This document shows positions 18,624-28,047 of a stretch of 64,000 bases of DNA, one piece after another. The notes below the pieces were generated by a model that did not search any database, had not been told where the DNA came from, and saw nothing but the letters and a program-made list of their open reading frames with translations. The stretch is from Candidatus Enterococcus ferrettii (GTDB taxonomy: Bacteria; Bacillota; Bacilli; Lactobacillales; Enterococcaceae), in the NCBI RefSeq assembly GCF_017377655.1, contig NZ_JAFREL010000041.1:46823-110822 (forward strand), given 5' to 3'. Every line of letters begins with the position of its first letter. Position 1 is the first letter of the stretch. The position numbers and the translations under genes were made by a program.

Positions 18624-19532
18624 ATGCTTTTTTTAGCAATACAAACAACCGACTCTACAGGCCTTGATGTAGTCGATCAAGCCACTGAAAAATTATCAGC
18701 CTGGCAACGCTACTGGCAATCAATTGATTGGGATACTGTCTTTTCGACCTTCATTCAAAAAGGAATTACTTTAATTATTATCTTAGTACTCTTTGGCATT
18801 ATAAAAAAGGCCGGGAATTTCTTAATTACCCGATCTTTTGAACGACAAAAGCGGAAGGTTGCAGGTAACACTACACGAATTGAAACGATTCATACATTGT
18901 CCGCTAATATCTTTTCTTATACCTTGTTTTTTTTCTTTCTTTATTCAGTCCTAGATACGATTGGTATTCCAGTAGGATCACTTCTGGCAGGTGCCGGGAT
19001 TGCTGGGATTGCTATTGGTCTTGGTGCTCAGGGTTTTATGAACGATATCATTACCGGTTTCTTTATCATTTTGGAGCAACAAATTGATGTAGGGGATTAT
19101 ATAAAACTTGTGAATTTGCAAATTGAAGGTACAGTGACCTCCGTGGGTATTCGTATGGTTCAGCTAAAGGCTGCTGACGGAACTGTACATTTTATCCCGA
19201 ACCGAAACATCACGACGATCAGTAATTTGTCTCGGGCTCATATGCAAGTCTTAATTGACGTAAGGATTCAGCCTAATGAAGGCTATGAAGAAATAAACCA
19301 GTTAATTCAAACAGTAAATAACCGTTTAGGCGAAAACTATAAAAAGGATATTTTTGATGGCCCTAATCTTTTTGGGATGGTGGATCTGGGTAACGGTAAT
19401 TTTGCTATTCGAACCGTCATGTATGTAACCAATGGTAAACAGCTGCTGTTAAAGGAAGAATTCTTAGCTGCTTATGTTAAGGAGCTTACGGAGCATGGCT
19501 TTACCATTCCTAATAATCCAATTAAGATCTAA
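18624..19532 (+). CDS. small-conductance mechanosensitive channel, MscS family
   Basis: Osmotic safety-valve channel of 302 residues. Three membrane segments are visible: about 47-65 (ITLIIILVLFGII), 92-115, and the Gly/Ala-rich pore helix at 118-150 (SLLAGAGIAGIAIGLGAQGF). The beta domain (GDYIKLVNLQIEGTVTSVGIR, then IPNRNI) and the C-terminal alpha/beta domain follow. The start at 18624 has AAAGGAAGTCC nearby. Monocistronic with a strong terminator. Confidence 0.93.
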   Translation: MLFLAIQTTDSTGLDVVDQATEKLSAWQRYWQSIDWDTVFSTFIQKGITLIIILVLFGIIKKAGNFLITRSFERQKRKVAGNTTRIETIHTLSANIFSYTLFFFFLYSVLDTIGIPVGSLLAGAGIAGIAIGLGAQGFMNDIITGFFIILEQQIDVGDYIKLVNLQIEGTVTSVGIRMVQLKAADGTVHFIPNRNITTISNLSRAHMQVLIDVRIQPNEGYEEINQLIQTVNNRLGENYKKDIFDGPNLFGMVDLGNGNFAIRTVMYVTNGKQLLLKEEFLAAYVKELTEHGFTIPNNPIKI

Positions 19533-19534
19533 CT

Positions 19535-19576
19535 AAAGAAGGTGACTTGGAAACAATAGTGTAAGTCACCTTCTTT
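19535..19576. terminator. bidirectional terminator
   Basis: Stem AAAGAAGGTGACTT (19535-19548) / AAGTCACCTTCTTT (19563-19576) between mscS (+) and rpsN (-). Confidence 0.85.
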
Positions 19577-19595
19577 TTGATTAATAATTGTTTAA

Positions 19596-19865
19596 CTACC
19601 AGCTAGCTTTCTTCACACCTGGAATTTGTCCCTTGTGAGCTAACTCGCGGAAATGAATTCTAGACATGCCAAACTTACGCATATAGCCTCTAGGGCGTCC
19701 GTCAATTAAATCTCTTTGCTTTAAACGATTTGGATTTGACTCTTTAGGTAACTTAGCTAAGCCTTCATAATCGCCTACTCTCTTTAGAGTCTGACGTTGT
19801 TCTGCATATTTTTCAATGATTGCTCGTTGCTTCCGAGCTTTCACAATTTTTGATTTTTTTGCCAC
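19596..19865 (-). CDS. rpsN: 30S ribosomal protein S14, zinc-independent paralogue
   Basis: 89-residue S14 of the long type: no CXXC zinc ribbon, and the signature [23 protein letters not shown]. Firmicutes usually have a 61-residue zinc-binding S14 in the main ribosomal operon and keep this version for zinc shortage. Start GTG at 19865 after AGAGGAAG. It is encoded alone and preceded by a probable Zur box, which supports that role. Since the main ribosomal locus is not in the window, the presence of the zinc form is inferred. Confidence 0.95.
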   Translation of the reverse strand: MAKKSKIVKARKQRAIIEKYAEQRQTLKRVGDYEGLAKLPKESNPNRLKQRDLIDGRPRGYMRKFGMSRIHFRELAHKGQIPGVKKASW

Positions 19866-19883
19866 CCTTATACTTCCTCTTAA

Positions 19884-19905
19884 TTAGTCTTCTTACGGAT
19901 TAAAT
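19884..19905. repeat. 22-bp direct repeat, copy A
   Basis: The 22 bases from TTAGTCTTCTTACGGATT to AAAT recur at 20012-20033 with two C/T differences. This copy is in the rpsN leader and overlaps the Zur box edge. Role unknown. Confidence 0.6.
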
Positions 19906-19923
19906 CGTAATGATTTCTTTTAA
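19901..19923. promoter_or_regulatory. Zur box of rpsN
   Basis: One half, TAAATCGTAAT, matches the Firmicutes Zur consensus half-site perfectly (11 of 11); the other half matches about 7 of 11. On the minus strand it lies across a possible -35/-10 region (TTGTTA, 17 bp, TTAATC) of rpsN. Confidence 0.72.
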
Positions 19924-20011
19924 CAACTAAAAACAAAATACTCATTTGTTGAAAAAAGTCAACTATTGTGTATTTATCATGTCATGGAAAACAAAATAAG
20001 TCGTTCATTTC

Positions 20012-20033
20012 TTAGTTTTCTTACGGACTAAAT
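20012..20033. repeat. 22-bp direct repeat, copy B
   Basis: Matches copy A at 20 of 22 positions, 128 bp further upstream of rpsN. It is also an imperfect inverted repeat (TTAGT / ACTAA). There is no Zur half-site next to this copy. Confidence 0.6.
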
Positions 20034-20040
20034 AAGCTCA

Positions 20041-20073
20041 AAAAAGAAGCAACCTTAAATTGGCTGCTTCTTG
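20041..20073 (-). terminator. terminator of the murI-to-cbpB operon
   Basis: Stem AAGAAGCA (20045-20052) / TGCTTCTT (20066-20073) with a T-run on the minus strand. Confidence 0.7.
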
Positions 20074-20080
20074 ATTTGAT

Positions 20081-20572
20081 CTATTTTGATGCTGTTGGCT
20101 GCAACACGAATTTTCCAGAGACAGGTCGTTTCTTATCTAACTCATGGAAGGTATGGTTAACAGCTTTTAAAATCTCACGCCGTGTTACAATTCCTTTGAA
20201 TACGCCGTCATCATCTAAAACTGGGATAAACGCAGCATCTACCAACAAGTGCATAATATCTTCCAATTCACAATTTTCTTTTACCACATCGATTTCGGTA
20301 TTCATAACATCTGCTACAGTATACTTACTTAAATTTTTAGTGTCTATTCCGTTAAGATCCATCATTTTGTTGACTACATCATTTAGGCTTAGTAGACCAA
20401 TAAAGCGATCACCTTTATCAAGTACCGGAATCTTTGAATATCCAACTTTTGAGAGTACTAATAAAGCATGCTCTAAAGGATTGCCCACCATGACATTCGC
20501 TACATTTTCAGCCGTAATCATCATTGCGTCTTTCTTTTCAGACATTAATTCTTCGATTGCACGACTAATCAT
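20081..20572 (-). CDS. CBS-domain protein, CbpB/DarB-like
   Basis: 163 residues made of two CBS domains (about 20-75 and 85-145; VGYSKIPVLDKGDRFIGLLS and FIPVLDDDGVFKGIVTRRE). Size and layout match Listeria CbpB and Bacillus DarB (YkuL), which bind cyclic di-AMP and signal to the stringent-response enzyme Rel or to pyruvate carboxylase. Binding here is inference. ATG at 20572 follows GGAGGCTGTTGT. It is the last gene of a run with murI, rph/rdgB and a metallophosphoesterase. Confidence 0.8.
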   Translation of the reverse strand: MISRAIEELMSEKKDAMMITAENVANVMVGNPLEHALLVLSKVGYSKIPVLDKGDRFIGLLSLNDVVNKMMDLNGIDTKNLSKYTVADVMNTEIDVVKENCELEDIMHLLVDAAFIPVLDDDGVFKGIVTRREILKAVNHTFHELDKKRPVSGKFVLQPTASK

Positions 20573-20665
20573 ACAACAGCCTCCGTTTCTACTTTCCAAT
20601 TCTATTTTACTGAAATATCTAAAAAGTAAGGGCTTTTTCGCTCAATGTTAAGCAAAAATTAGAAA

Positions 20666-21178
20666 CTATTTTACAAATTCTGCTGACAGCTCTTCTATCG
20701 GTCGATGTGCCCGATTATAATATTGAACAGTATAGGTTGATTCTGTGCTGTTAATAAGTGCATAGCTGGGTACTTGAATCGGTCCCCGCGGCTGAGAAAT
20801 ACTTCCAGGATTCACGAAAAGAATTTCTTTATCCATTTCAGCAACTGCTTGATGGATATGACCAAACAAGGCTATAGTCGCGGCTTCTTCTTGTGCCTGT
20901 AGTGAAAGCATCGTTAAACCAAACCGAACATTTGAGCGGTGACCATGCGTCATGAAAATACGATCTTGTCCAATTGTTACTACCTGCTCTTGTGTATAGC
21001 CAGGATCGTAATCACAATTCCCAGCCACTACGATAAAGGAATCCCAAAGGACATCTTTAGCCTCCAATTCTGAATCGCCACAATGGAACATGGCATCTAC
21101 TTTTCCATCATAACGATTCAATAAATCGACTAAAATCTGACGATCCCCATGATTGTCACTAACTACCAAATATTTCAT
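20666..21178 (-). CDS. metallophosphoesterase, YfcE/MJ0936 family
   Basis: 170-residue calcineurin-like phosphodiesterase. Metal ligands are seen in order: SDNHGD near residue 7, HCGDSE, GNCDYD, THGH and GHIH. The physiological substrate is not known for this family. It starts five bases after the rph/rdgB stop, with GGAGGGATAAGCAA before the ATG, so translation is probably coupled. The murI - rph/rdgB - yfcE order is widespread in lactic acid bacteria. Confidence 0.9.
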   Translation of the reverse strand: MKYLVVSDNHGDRQILVDLLNRYDGKVDAMFHCGDSELEAKDVLWDSFIVVAGNCDYDPGYTQEQVVTIGQDRIFMTHGHRSNVRFGLTMLSLQAQEEAATIALFGHIHQAVAEMDKEILFVNPGSISQPRGPIQVPSYALINSTESTYTVQYYNRAHRPIEELSAEFVK

Positions 21179-21182
21179 TTGC

Positions 21183-22520
21183 TTATCCCTCCAACCAATT
21201 TTGCCATACTTTTTCCATTTTTTTCACTGCTTTTGCTCGATGACTTACTTCATTTTTTTCAGCCGCCGTCATTTCAGCTGCTGTTTTGTTAAATTCGGGA
21301 ACAAAAAACAATGGGTCGTAGCCAAAACCATTATCTCCCTGCGGAATACGTGCAATCCTCCCTGGCCAATCAGCTTCCACAACTAGACTTTCTCTATTGG
21401 GTGCAGCGAAAACCAATGTACAATGAAAATGTGCCGTACGCTTTTCATCTGATACTTCTGTCAATTCATGTAACAGCTTTGCATTATTGGCTGCATCACT
21501 TTTACGTTCCCCAGCAAAACGTGCTGAATAAACTCCTGGCATCCCGTTTAAGGCATCTACAGCCAAGCCTGAATCATCTGCTAAAACTGGCTGTTGAAGG
21601 ATCTGAGCAATAGTTTCAGCTTTCAAACGTGCATTTTCTTCAAAGGTTGTACCCGTCTCCTCAACATCTGGCAAATTGGGAAAATCTGCCAGTGTTTTGA
21701 TCTGATAGCCGGCTGTTGCAAATAAAGCGGCAAATTCCTTCGCTTTTCCTGGATTACCGGTAGCTACAACAATTGTTTTCTCTGGAGCCTCTTCAGATTC
21801 ACTAGTATACAGCGATTCTTTTTGATAATTAATCAATTCTTCTATTCCAGCTTTACCATGTAAAATCAAAGCATTTAGTTCATTATCATTAAAAGTTGCT
21901 TTTTCACCAGTTCCTTGAATCTCAACGAAACGACCGGATTCAGTCATTACAATGTTCATATCAACAGCAGCTGAGGAATCTTCGACATAATCTAAGTCAG
22001 TTACTACCTCACCCGTTGGTAAAATACCGACACTGATTGCTGCTAGATGTTCTTTAATTGGATCCTCAGTTAATTCACCAGCTGCCAATAATTTATTAAT
22101 TGCCAAGCGCAAAGCAACGAAGCCGCCAGTAATACTAGCTGTGCGTGTTCCACCATCAGCTTGTATCACATCACAGTCAATCACAATACTGCGCTCACCT
22201 AATTTAGCCAGATCAATAACAGCCCGTAATGCTCGACCGATTAATCGTTGAATCTCCATTGTTCTTCCTGAAAGTTTACCTTTAGCGCTTTCTCGGCGAT
22301 TACGAGTATTTGTTGCTCGAGGCAACATACTGTACTCAGCAGTTACCCAACCGGTTCCTTTACCTCGCAAAAAAGAGGGAACAGAATCTTCTACAGTTGC
22401 GGAACAAATAACTTTAGTATCTCCAAAAGAAATAATTACAGAACCTTCTGGATGTTTAAAAACATTTGTTTCAATCGTCACTTCTCTTACTTGTTGTTGA
22501 CTTCTACCGTCATGTCGCAT
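21183..22520 (-). CDS. rph: bifunctional ribonuclease PH / XTP-dITP diphosphatase (RdgB) fusion
   Basis: 445 residues with two enzymes in one chain. Residues 1-240 are RNase PH, the phosphorolytic tRNA 3'-end trimming enzyme ([42 protein letters not shown]). Residues 250-445 are the Ham1/RdgB pyrophosphatase that removes non-canonical purine triphosphates ([43 protein letters not shown]). The frame is continuous, with a short linker rich in Ser and Glu. In many bacteria these are separate, adjacent genes. The ATG abuts the murI stop, with GGAGG inside murI. Confidence 0.95.
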   Translation of the reverse strand: MRHDGRSQQQVREVTIETNVFKHPEGSVIISFGDTKVICSATVEDSVPSFLRGKGTGWVTAEYSMLPRATNTRNRRESAKGKLSGRTMEIQRLIGRALRAVIDLAKLGERSIVIDCDVIQADGGTRTASITGGFVALRLAINKLLAAGELTEDPIKEHLAAISVGILPTGEVVTDLDYVEDSSAAVDMNIVMTESGRFVEIQGTGEKATFNDNELNALILHGKAGIEELINYQKESLYTSESEEAPEKTIVVATGNPGKAKEFAALFATAGYQIKTLADFPNLPDVEETGTTFEENARLKAETIAQILQQPVLADDSGLAVDALNGMPGVYSARFAGERKSDAANNAKLLHELTEVSDEKRTAHFHCTLVFAAPNRESLVVEADWPGRIARIPQGDNGFGYDPLFFVPEFNKTAAEMTAAEKNEVSHRAKAVKKMEKVWQNWLEG

Positions 22521-23336
22521 TTATTTTCCTCCCAAATGTATATGTTCAACCTCTAATGTTTTAAGTCCCAACCACTCACCAGCAATGTCCTGAAACATCT
22601 TAGGAGAACCCGTTGTATAAAATTTACAGGTTTTTGCTTCTTTACGATCATAGTTATTCAAACTAAAATAATCCAACAATGTGCTTAAATCATTGACTGT
22701 TTCTGCACCAGAATCAATTAGTGTTACCTCACTGCCCATTACATTTTGGATGATTGGGCGTAATAATGGAAAATGGGTACAGCCCAAAATTAGAGTGTCG
22801 GGTTTATCGTATAAGAAAGGTGTAAGAGTTTCAGCCACAACCTTTTTGGCAACTGGACTAGCCGATTGATTACTCTCTACCAAGGCGACGAATTTAGGGC
22901 AAGGTAGACTGTGAACTTTGACTTCAGGAGATTTCTCCTGTAATTCCTGTTCATACATCGCACTTTTTACCGTTCCCTCAGTGCCAATTACACCAATTAA
23001 TCCAGTTTTACTGACCTTCAAAGCTGAGCGTGATCCAGGCTGAATTACGCCAATGACGGGAATATCTACTTTTTCTCTTATTTCTTCTAATGCGACTGCT
23101 GTTGCTGTATTACAGGCAATTACCAACATTTTTATTCCTTGCTTAATCAAAAACTGAGTCATTTGCCAAGTAAATTCAATTATTTGCTTGGCCGGACGAG
23201 GCCCGTAAGGACAGCGTGCGGTATCTCCAAAATAAAGAATATGCTCGTTAGGCAATTGTCGCATCGCTTCTTTTACAACGGTTAAACCGCCAACACCAGA
23301 ATCAATAAAACCGATGGGTAATTCATTAGACAACAT
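22521..23336 (-). CDS. murI: glutamate racemase
   Basis: Makes D-glutamate for peptidoglycan, 271 residues. Motifs: GFIDSGVGGLTV at the N-terminus, the first catalytic Cys in ACNTATA, and the second in LGCTHFPLL. GDTARCPYGPR is also typical. Start ATG at 23336 after AGGATGAG. It is the first gene of the leftward operon murI - rph/rdgB - metallophosphoesterase - cbpB-like. Confidence 0.96.
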   Translation of the reverse strand: MLSNELPIGFIDSGVGGLTVVKEAMRQLPNEHILYFGDTARCPYGPRPAKQIIEFTWQMTQFLIKQGIKMLVIACNTATAVALEEIREKVDIPVIGVIQPGSRSALKVSKTGLIGVIGTEGTVKSAMYEQELQEKSPEVKVHSLPCPKFVALVESNQSASPVAKKVVAETLTPFLYDKPDTLILGCTHFPLLRPIIQNVMGSEVTLIDSGAETVNDLSTLLDYFSLNNYDRKEAKTCKFYTTGSPKMFQDIAGEWLGLKTLEVEHIHLGGK

Positions 23337-23488
23337 TTCTCATCCTATCTTTTACAAGTTTCATCTTATTTTGTACTTTTTAGGCGTTTTTTTCAAGTCC
23401 TAGATTTTTTATCGGCTTCTTCCTTAAGAAGCCGCTTTCTTTGGTAGAATACTCCCTTGATGGTAAAATAAGACAAGAGGTGATTCAA

Positions 23489-23728
23489 ATGAAAAAAGAA
23501 GAATTAGCGGAAAACCTGAGAAAAACTTCTGCTGGAAATATCAATGAAGATCCTACCGCTAAGAAAAATAGCGAGATTTTAAAGAAAAAGCATCCTAAGA
23601 ATTCTACTGAAAAAGATTTCAATTTTACCGAACGCTTAGGTAAAACCGTCGCCGGTGCCATGTATGAGGATCCTGCTATGGAAAAAACACAAGAGGAAAC
23701 TGAAGAACAAATGGACAATAATAAATAG
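23489..23728 (+). CDS. small hydrophilic protein with two internal repeats
   Basis: 79 residues, highly charged, with no membrane segment. A motif occurs twice: LRKTSAGNINEDPTAKK near residue 9 and LGKTVAGAMYEDPAMEK near 53, giving L-x-K-T-x-A-G-x3-E-D-P-x3-K. I do not recognise a family. ATG at 23489 follows AGAGGTGATTCAA; an in-frame start at 23441 has no binding site. It stands alone, divergent from murI, with its own terminator. Confidence 0.75.
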   Translation: MKKEELAENLRKTSAGNINEDPTAKKNSEILKKKHPKNSTEKDFNFTERLGKTVAGAMYEDPAMEKTQEETEEQMDNNK

Positions 23729-23734
23729 TAAATT

Positions 23735-23770
23735 GAAGGTGCTGATATAAATTTTATTAGCACCTTTTTC
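23735..23770 (+). terminator. terminator of the small repeat protein gene
   Basis: Stem AAGGTGCT (23736-23743) / AGCACCTT (23759-23766), then a T-run. Confidence 0.75.
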
Positions 23771-23774
23771 TGCA

Positions 23775-23810
23775 AAAAAAAGCCAGAGAAGCTAGTAGCT
23801 TTCTCTGGAT
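23775..23810 (-). terminator. terminator of the amino-acid ABC transporter operon
   Basis: Stem CCAGAGAA...CT / AG...TTCTCTGG, followed on the minus strand by eight T. Confidence 0.8.
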
Positions 23811-23815
23811 ATTGT

Positions 23816-24472
23816 TTAATAATTATACTTGCTGTTTTCCAAATAACGGGAAGCCAAAGATAAGGCATAACAAACTACAAAATACATCGCTGTCATCACA
23901 ATAAACATGGGAATGACATAGTTGGTATTTTGACCGTAAACAATTCTGGCATTATGCATCAGTTCTGGCAATGAGATAATGACTGCCAACGAAGTGTCCT
24001 TGATTAAAGAAATCAATTGGCTTAAAATTGCTGGAAGCATTGATTTAAAGGCCTGTGGAATAACAATAATTGTCAAGGTTTGGACATAGGTTAATCCAGA
24101 TGACAAGCCTGCTTCTGTTTGTCCTTTTGGTACAGCGTTTAAACCCGCCCGAAAGATTTCAGACAGCATCGCCGACTCAAAGATAGTTAAAGCTGCTACC
24201 GCTGCCCAAAAAATGTTCAGCTTAATCCCAATTTGTGGTAACGCAAAGTAGGTAAAAAAGATAATTAAGAGTAACGGAAGATTCCGGATAATATCAACTA
24301 CTACTCCAACTATCTTTGATACAATTGGAATATCACTGTAGCGCACCGTTCCGGCAATCCCGCCTAAAATCATACTAAAAATAATTGAAACAATTGATAC
24401 TTGAATCGTAACCCAAAGCCCGTCTAAAAGGAATCGGATATTGATCCAAGAAAATGCACCGCTAAAGTCCAT
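23816..24472 (-). CDS. amino-acid ABC transporter permease (second subunit)
   Basis: HisM/GlnP-type inner-membrane permease, 218 residues, with about five membrane segments. The EAA loop that docks the ATPase is RAGLNAVPKGQTEAGLSSG (about 107-125). It lies 15 bases downstream of the other permease gene. With the binding lipoprotein and ATPase it makes a complete uptake system for a polar amino acid, by family most likely glutamate, glutamine or aspartate. Confidence 0.92.
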   Translation of the reverse strand: MDFSGAFSWINIRFLLDGLWVTIQVSIVSIIFSMILGGIAGTVRYSDIPIVSKIVGVVVDIIRNLPLLLIIFFTYFALPQIGIKLNIFWAAVAALTIFESAMLSEIFRAGLNAVPKGQTEAGLSSGLTYVQTLTIIVIPQAFKSMLPAILSQLISLIKDTSLAVIISLPELMHNARIVYGQNTNYVIPMFIVMTAMYFVVCYALSLASRYLENSKYNY

Positions 24473-24487
24473 TACTTTCCTCCCTTT

Positions 24488-25132
24488 CTAGACGCTTGCC
24501 CAATGTTTATCCAAATAATTCATTAGATATGACAATGGCAAGGTTAATATTAAATAGAACAATCCAACAATGATATACGTACCGAATGTATTAAAGGTTG
24601 TGCTGGCAATCAGATCCCCTTGATACATCAAATCCAATCCAGCTACCATTGCCAAAATTGAAGAATTTTTAATCAGGTTAATAAATTGATTTCCTAATGG
24701 TGGAACCACAATCTTAAAAGCTTGTGGTAAGACAATGTAACGCATTGTCTCCGCGTAAGAAAAACCTGAGGACAGACCAGCTTCCATTTGTCCTTTTGGT
24801 ACAGTTTGAATCCCAGAACGAACTGTTTCTGCAATAAAGGCTGAGGTATAAATGGTCAAGCCAATTGTACCAGCCTGAAAACCATCAAAACTGTAAAAAT
24901 ACATCGGTGCTACTACATAGAAAAACATCACGATGATTAACAATGGAATATTTCTAAAGAAAGCTACATAGGCCTTTGCTAGGTTCCGAATCACACTGTT
25001 ATGTGACAATTGCAAAATTGCCATCAGTGTACCGATAAGTAAACTAAAAATTAATGCCAGAAAACTGGCATACAGGGTAAATTTAAACCCTTCAAAAAAC
25101 TCGCTGGAATAACTACTAAATAACTCAGCCAT
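24488..25132 (-). CDS. amino-acid ABC transporter permease (first subunit)
   Basis: HisQ/GlnP-type permease, 214 residues, with about five membrane segments and EAA loop RSGIQTVPKGQMEAGLSSG. The ATG at 25132 is chosen because AAAGGGGGCTAAG precedes it. It overlaps the binding-protein stop by eight bases (ATGGCTGA), typical of translational coupling. Longer readings upstream would run through the binding-protein gene. Confidence 0.92.
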   Translation of the reverse strand: MAELFSSYSSEFFEGFKFTLYASFLALIFSLLIGTLMAILQLSHNSVIRNLAKAYVAFFRNIPLLIIVMFFYVVAPMYFYSFDGFQAGTIGLTIYTSAFIAETVRSGIQTVPKGQMEAGLSSGFSYAETMRYIVLPQAFKIVVPPLGNQFINLIKNSSILAMVAGLDLMYQGDLIASTTFNTFGTYIIVGLFYLILTLPLSYLMNYLDKHWASV

Positions 25133-25961
25133 TAAACTTAGCCCCCTTTGCTGCTTTTCCATCTGGATCATTAGGGAACCATTTGTCGTAAATCTCATCA
25201 TAGGTGCCATTATCGTGCATTTTTCTTAGTGCACTATCCACTTCATTAAGAAAATCTTCTTGACCCTTATTGATCGCGATTCCGTAAGGTTCTGTAGTAA
25301 AGGTACCACCAACCAAACCATAATTATCATTCTCAGAAGCCATTCCCAGCAAAATTGCATTATCAGTCGTCATAGCATCTCCTTGGCCCGATTGCAATGC
25401 TGTAAATGCTTCTGCATAATTTTCAAGCTCCAGAATATTGGCCTGAGGTGCGTGTTCACGAATGTTTACCGCAGAAGTTGACCCTTTTACCACTAAAACA
25501 GTATCCTGATCTGTTAAATCTGTGATACTTTTAATGTGACTTTCTTTTTTTACTAGTAGAGACTGACCGGCATCAAAATAGATATCAGAAAAATCAACTT
25601 GACCTAGCCGCTCTTCAGTGATTGTCATAGTCGCAATAATCCCATCAATATTTCCATTTTTTAATAAAGGAATTCGTGTTTTGGAAGTTACTTCGACGAA
25701 TTCCGCTTTGCCTTCCTTACCAAGAATTTCTTTAGTGATTGCTCGGGCAATATCAATATCAAAACCTTCAACTTCTCGAGTTTTAATGTTCATCATTCCA
25801 AATAACCGTGTATCATATTTGACTCCCCAAGTAATGACCGGATCTTTTTTAATCCGCTCTGCAATATTTTCGTTTGCAACACTGTCCCCTTTACAGGCTG
25901 ATAATCCAAAGACTACCAATATTAAGAGAAAGAAGGAGACAATTTTTTTCACTTTTGACAT
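25125..25961 (-). CDS. amino-acid ABC transporter substrate-binding lipoprotein
   Basis: Extracellular family 3 solute-binding protein, 278 residues. Lipobox LSAC follows a hydrophobic signal. VEGFDIDIARAI, VDFSDIYFDAGQSLLV and KWFPNDPDG are the usual blocks of polar amino-acid binding proteins. The ligand is not clear from the sequence; the pattern is close to glutamate/aspartate/glutamine binders. ATG at 25961, six bases after GGAGG; an ATG two codons earlier touches that site. Follows the ATPase by ten bases. Confidence 0.92.
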   Translation of the reverse strand: MSKVKKIVSFFLLILVVFGLSACKGDSVANENIAERIKKDPVITWGVKYDTRLFGMMNIKTREVEGFDIDIARAITKEILGKEGKAEFVEVTSKTRIPLLKNGNIDGIIATMTITEERLGQVDFSDIYFDAGQSLLVKKESHIKSITDLTDQDTVLVVKGSTSAVNIREHAPQANILELENYAEAFTALQSGQGDAMTTDNAILLGMASENDNYGLVGGTFTTEPYGIAINKGQEDFLNEVDSALRKMHDNGTYDEIYDKWFPNDPDGKAAKGAKFNG

Positions 25962-25971
25962 AGTCATCCTC

Positions 25972-26709
25972 CTAGTGATTAATTACTTTACTTACAAATT
26001 GTTGTGCTCTAACCTCTTTAGGTTTTTCAAAGAATGCTTGAACGTCACGAGTATCCTCTAAAACTTCTCCTTCAGCCATGAAAATGATCCGATCGGCTAC
26101 TTCGCGGGCAAAGCCCATTTCATGCGTAACGACGATCATAGACATTCCATCTTTAGCGATTTTTTTCATAACGTTCAATACATCACCAATCATTTCCGGA
26201 TCCAAAGCAGAGGTTGGCTCGTCAAATAAAAGCAAATCCGGATTCATTGCTAATCCTCTGGCAATTGCGATACGCTGCTGTTGACCACCAGATAACATGG
26301 ACGGGTGAGAGTCCTTTTTATCCAACATATCTACCCTGTCTAATAGTTTTTCAGCAGCTTTATTAGCCTCAGCTTCTGGTTGCTTCAGAACCTTGATCGG
26401 TGCTAAAGTAATATTTTCTAACGCTGTTTTATTAGGATACAAATTAAAGTGCTGGAATACCATCCCAATATTCTTACGGATGTCTTTTAACTTAACATCC
26501 TTGCTATGTAAATCTTTCCCATTTACTAATAAGTGTCCGGATGAAATCTGCTCCAATCCATTGATACAGCGAAGCATCGTGCTTTTTCCGGATCCAGAAG
26601 GACCAATCACCACAACTACCTCACCTTTATCAAAAGCCAAATTGATATTTTTCAAGGCATGAAACTTTCCATAGTATTTCTCAACCTCTTTAAATTCGAC
26701 CATTGCCAT
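25972..26709 (-). CDS. amino-acid ABC transporter ATP-binding protein
   Basis: GlnQ/GltL-type ATPase, 245 residues. Walker A GPSGSGKST (about 34-42), Q-loop VFQHFNLYP, signature LSGGQQQR, Walker B LLLFDEP and the switch histidine in VVTHEMGFA are all intact. It is first in a four-gene operon: ATPase, binding lipoprotein, permease, permease. Start ATG at 26709 behind AGGGGTG. Confidence 0.94.
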   Translation of the reverse strand: MAMVEFKEVEKYYGKFHALKNINLAFDKGEVVVVIGPSGSGKSTMLRCINGLEQISSGHLLVNGKDLHSKDVKLKDIRKNIGMVFQHFNLYPNKTALENITLAPIKVLKQPEAEANKAAEKLLDRVDMLDKKDSHPSMLSGGQQQRIAIARGLAMNPDLLLFDEPTSALDPEMIGDVLNVMKKIAKDGMSMIVVTHEMGFAREVADRIIFMAEGEVLEDTRDVQAFFEKPKEVRAQQFVSKVINH

Positions 26710-26952
26710 GTATGAACACCCCTACTCTTCCTAATTTAATTCTAATTTTTCAGACCTAGCTCTAATTATATGCTAAGTTTTTTTTGTTTGTAAAGAAAAA
26801 AATCTCATGCTTATGAAAAACAATTTCAAAACATCACCAAACCATGTAAAGTTTTCTCACATAAATGATCTGGCATAATAATCACTTTTACGAATTAGCA
26901 GTTGTTTAAATGGTGAAAAAAAGGTACTATTTTAAAGTAGGTTGAAGACTAA

Positions 26953-27987
<1,035 letters not shown>

Positions 27988-27999
27988 AATAAAAAGATT

Positions 28000-28042
28000 A
28001 AAAAACCGATTTGGAAGAATTGCTCTTCTAGATCGGTTTTTT
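28000..28042. terminator. bidirectional terminator
   Basis: Stem AAAAAACCGAT (28000-28010) / ATCGGTTTTTT (28032-28042), extended by GGAAGA/TCTTC inside, between convergent trpS and pheT. Confidence 0.85.
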
Positions 28043-28047
28043 ACTGT

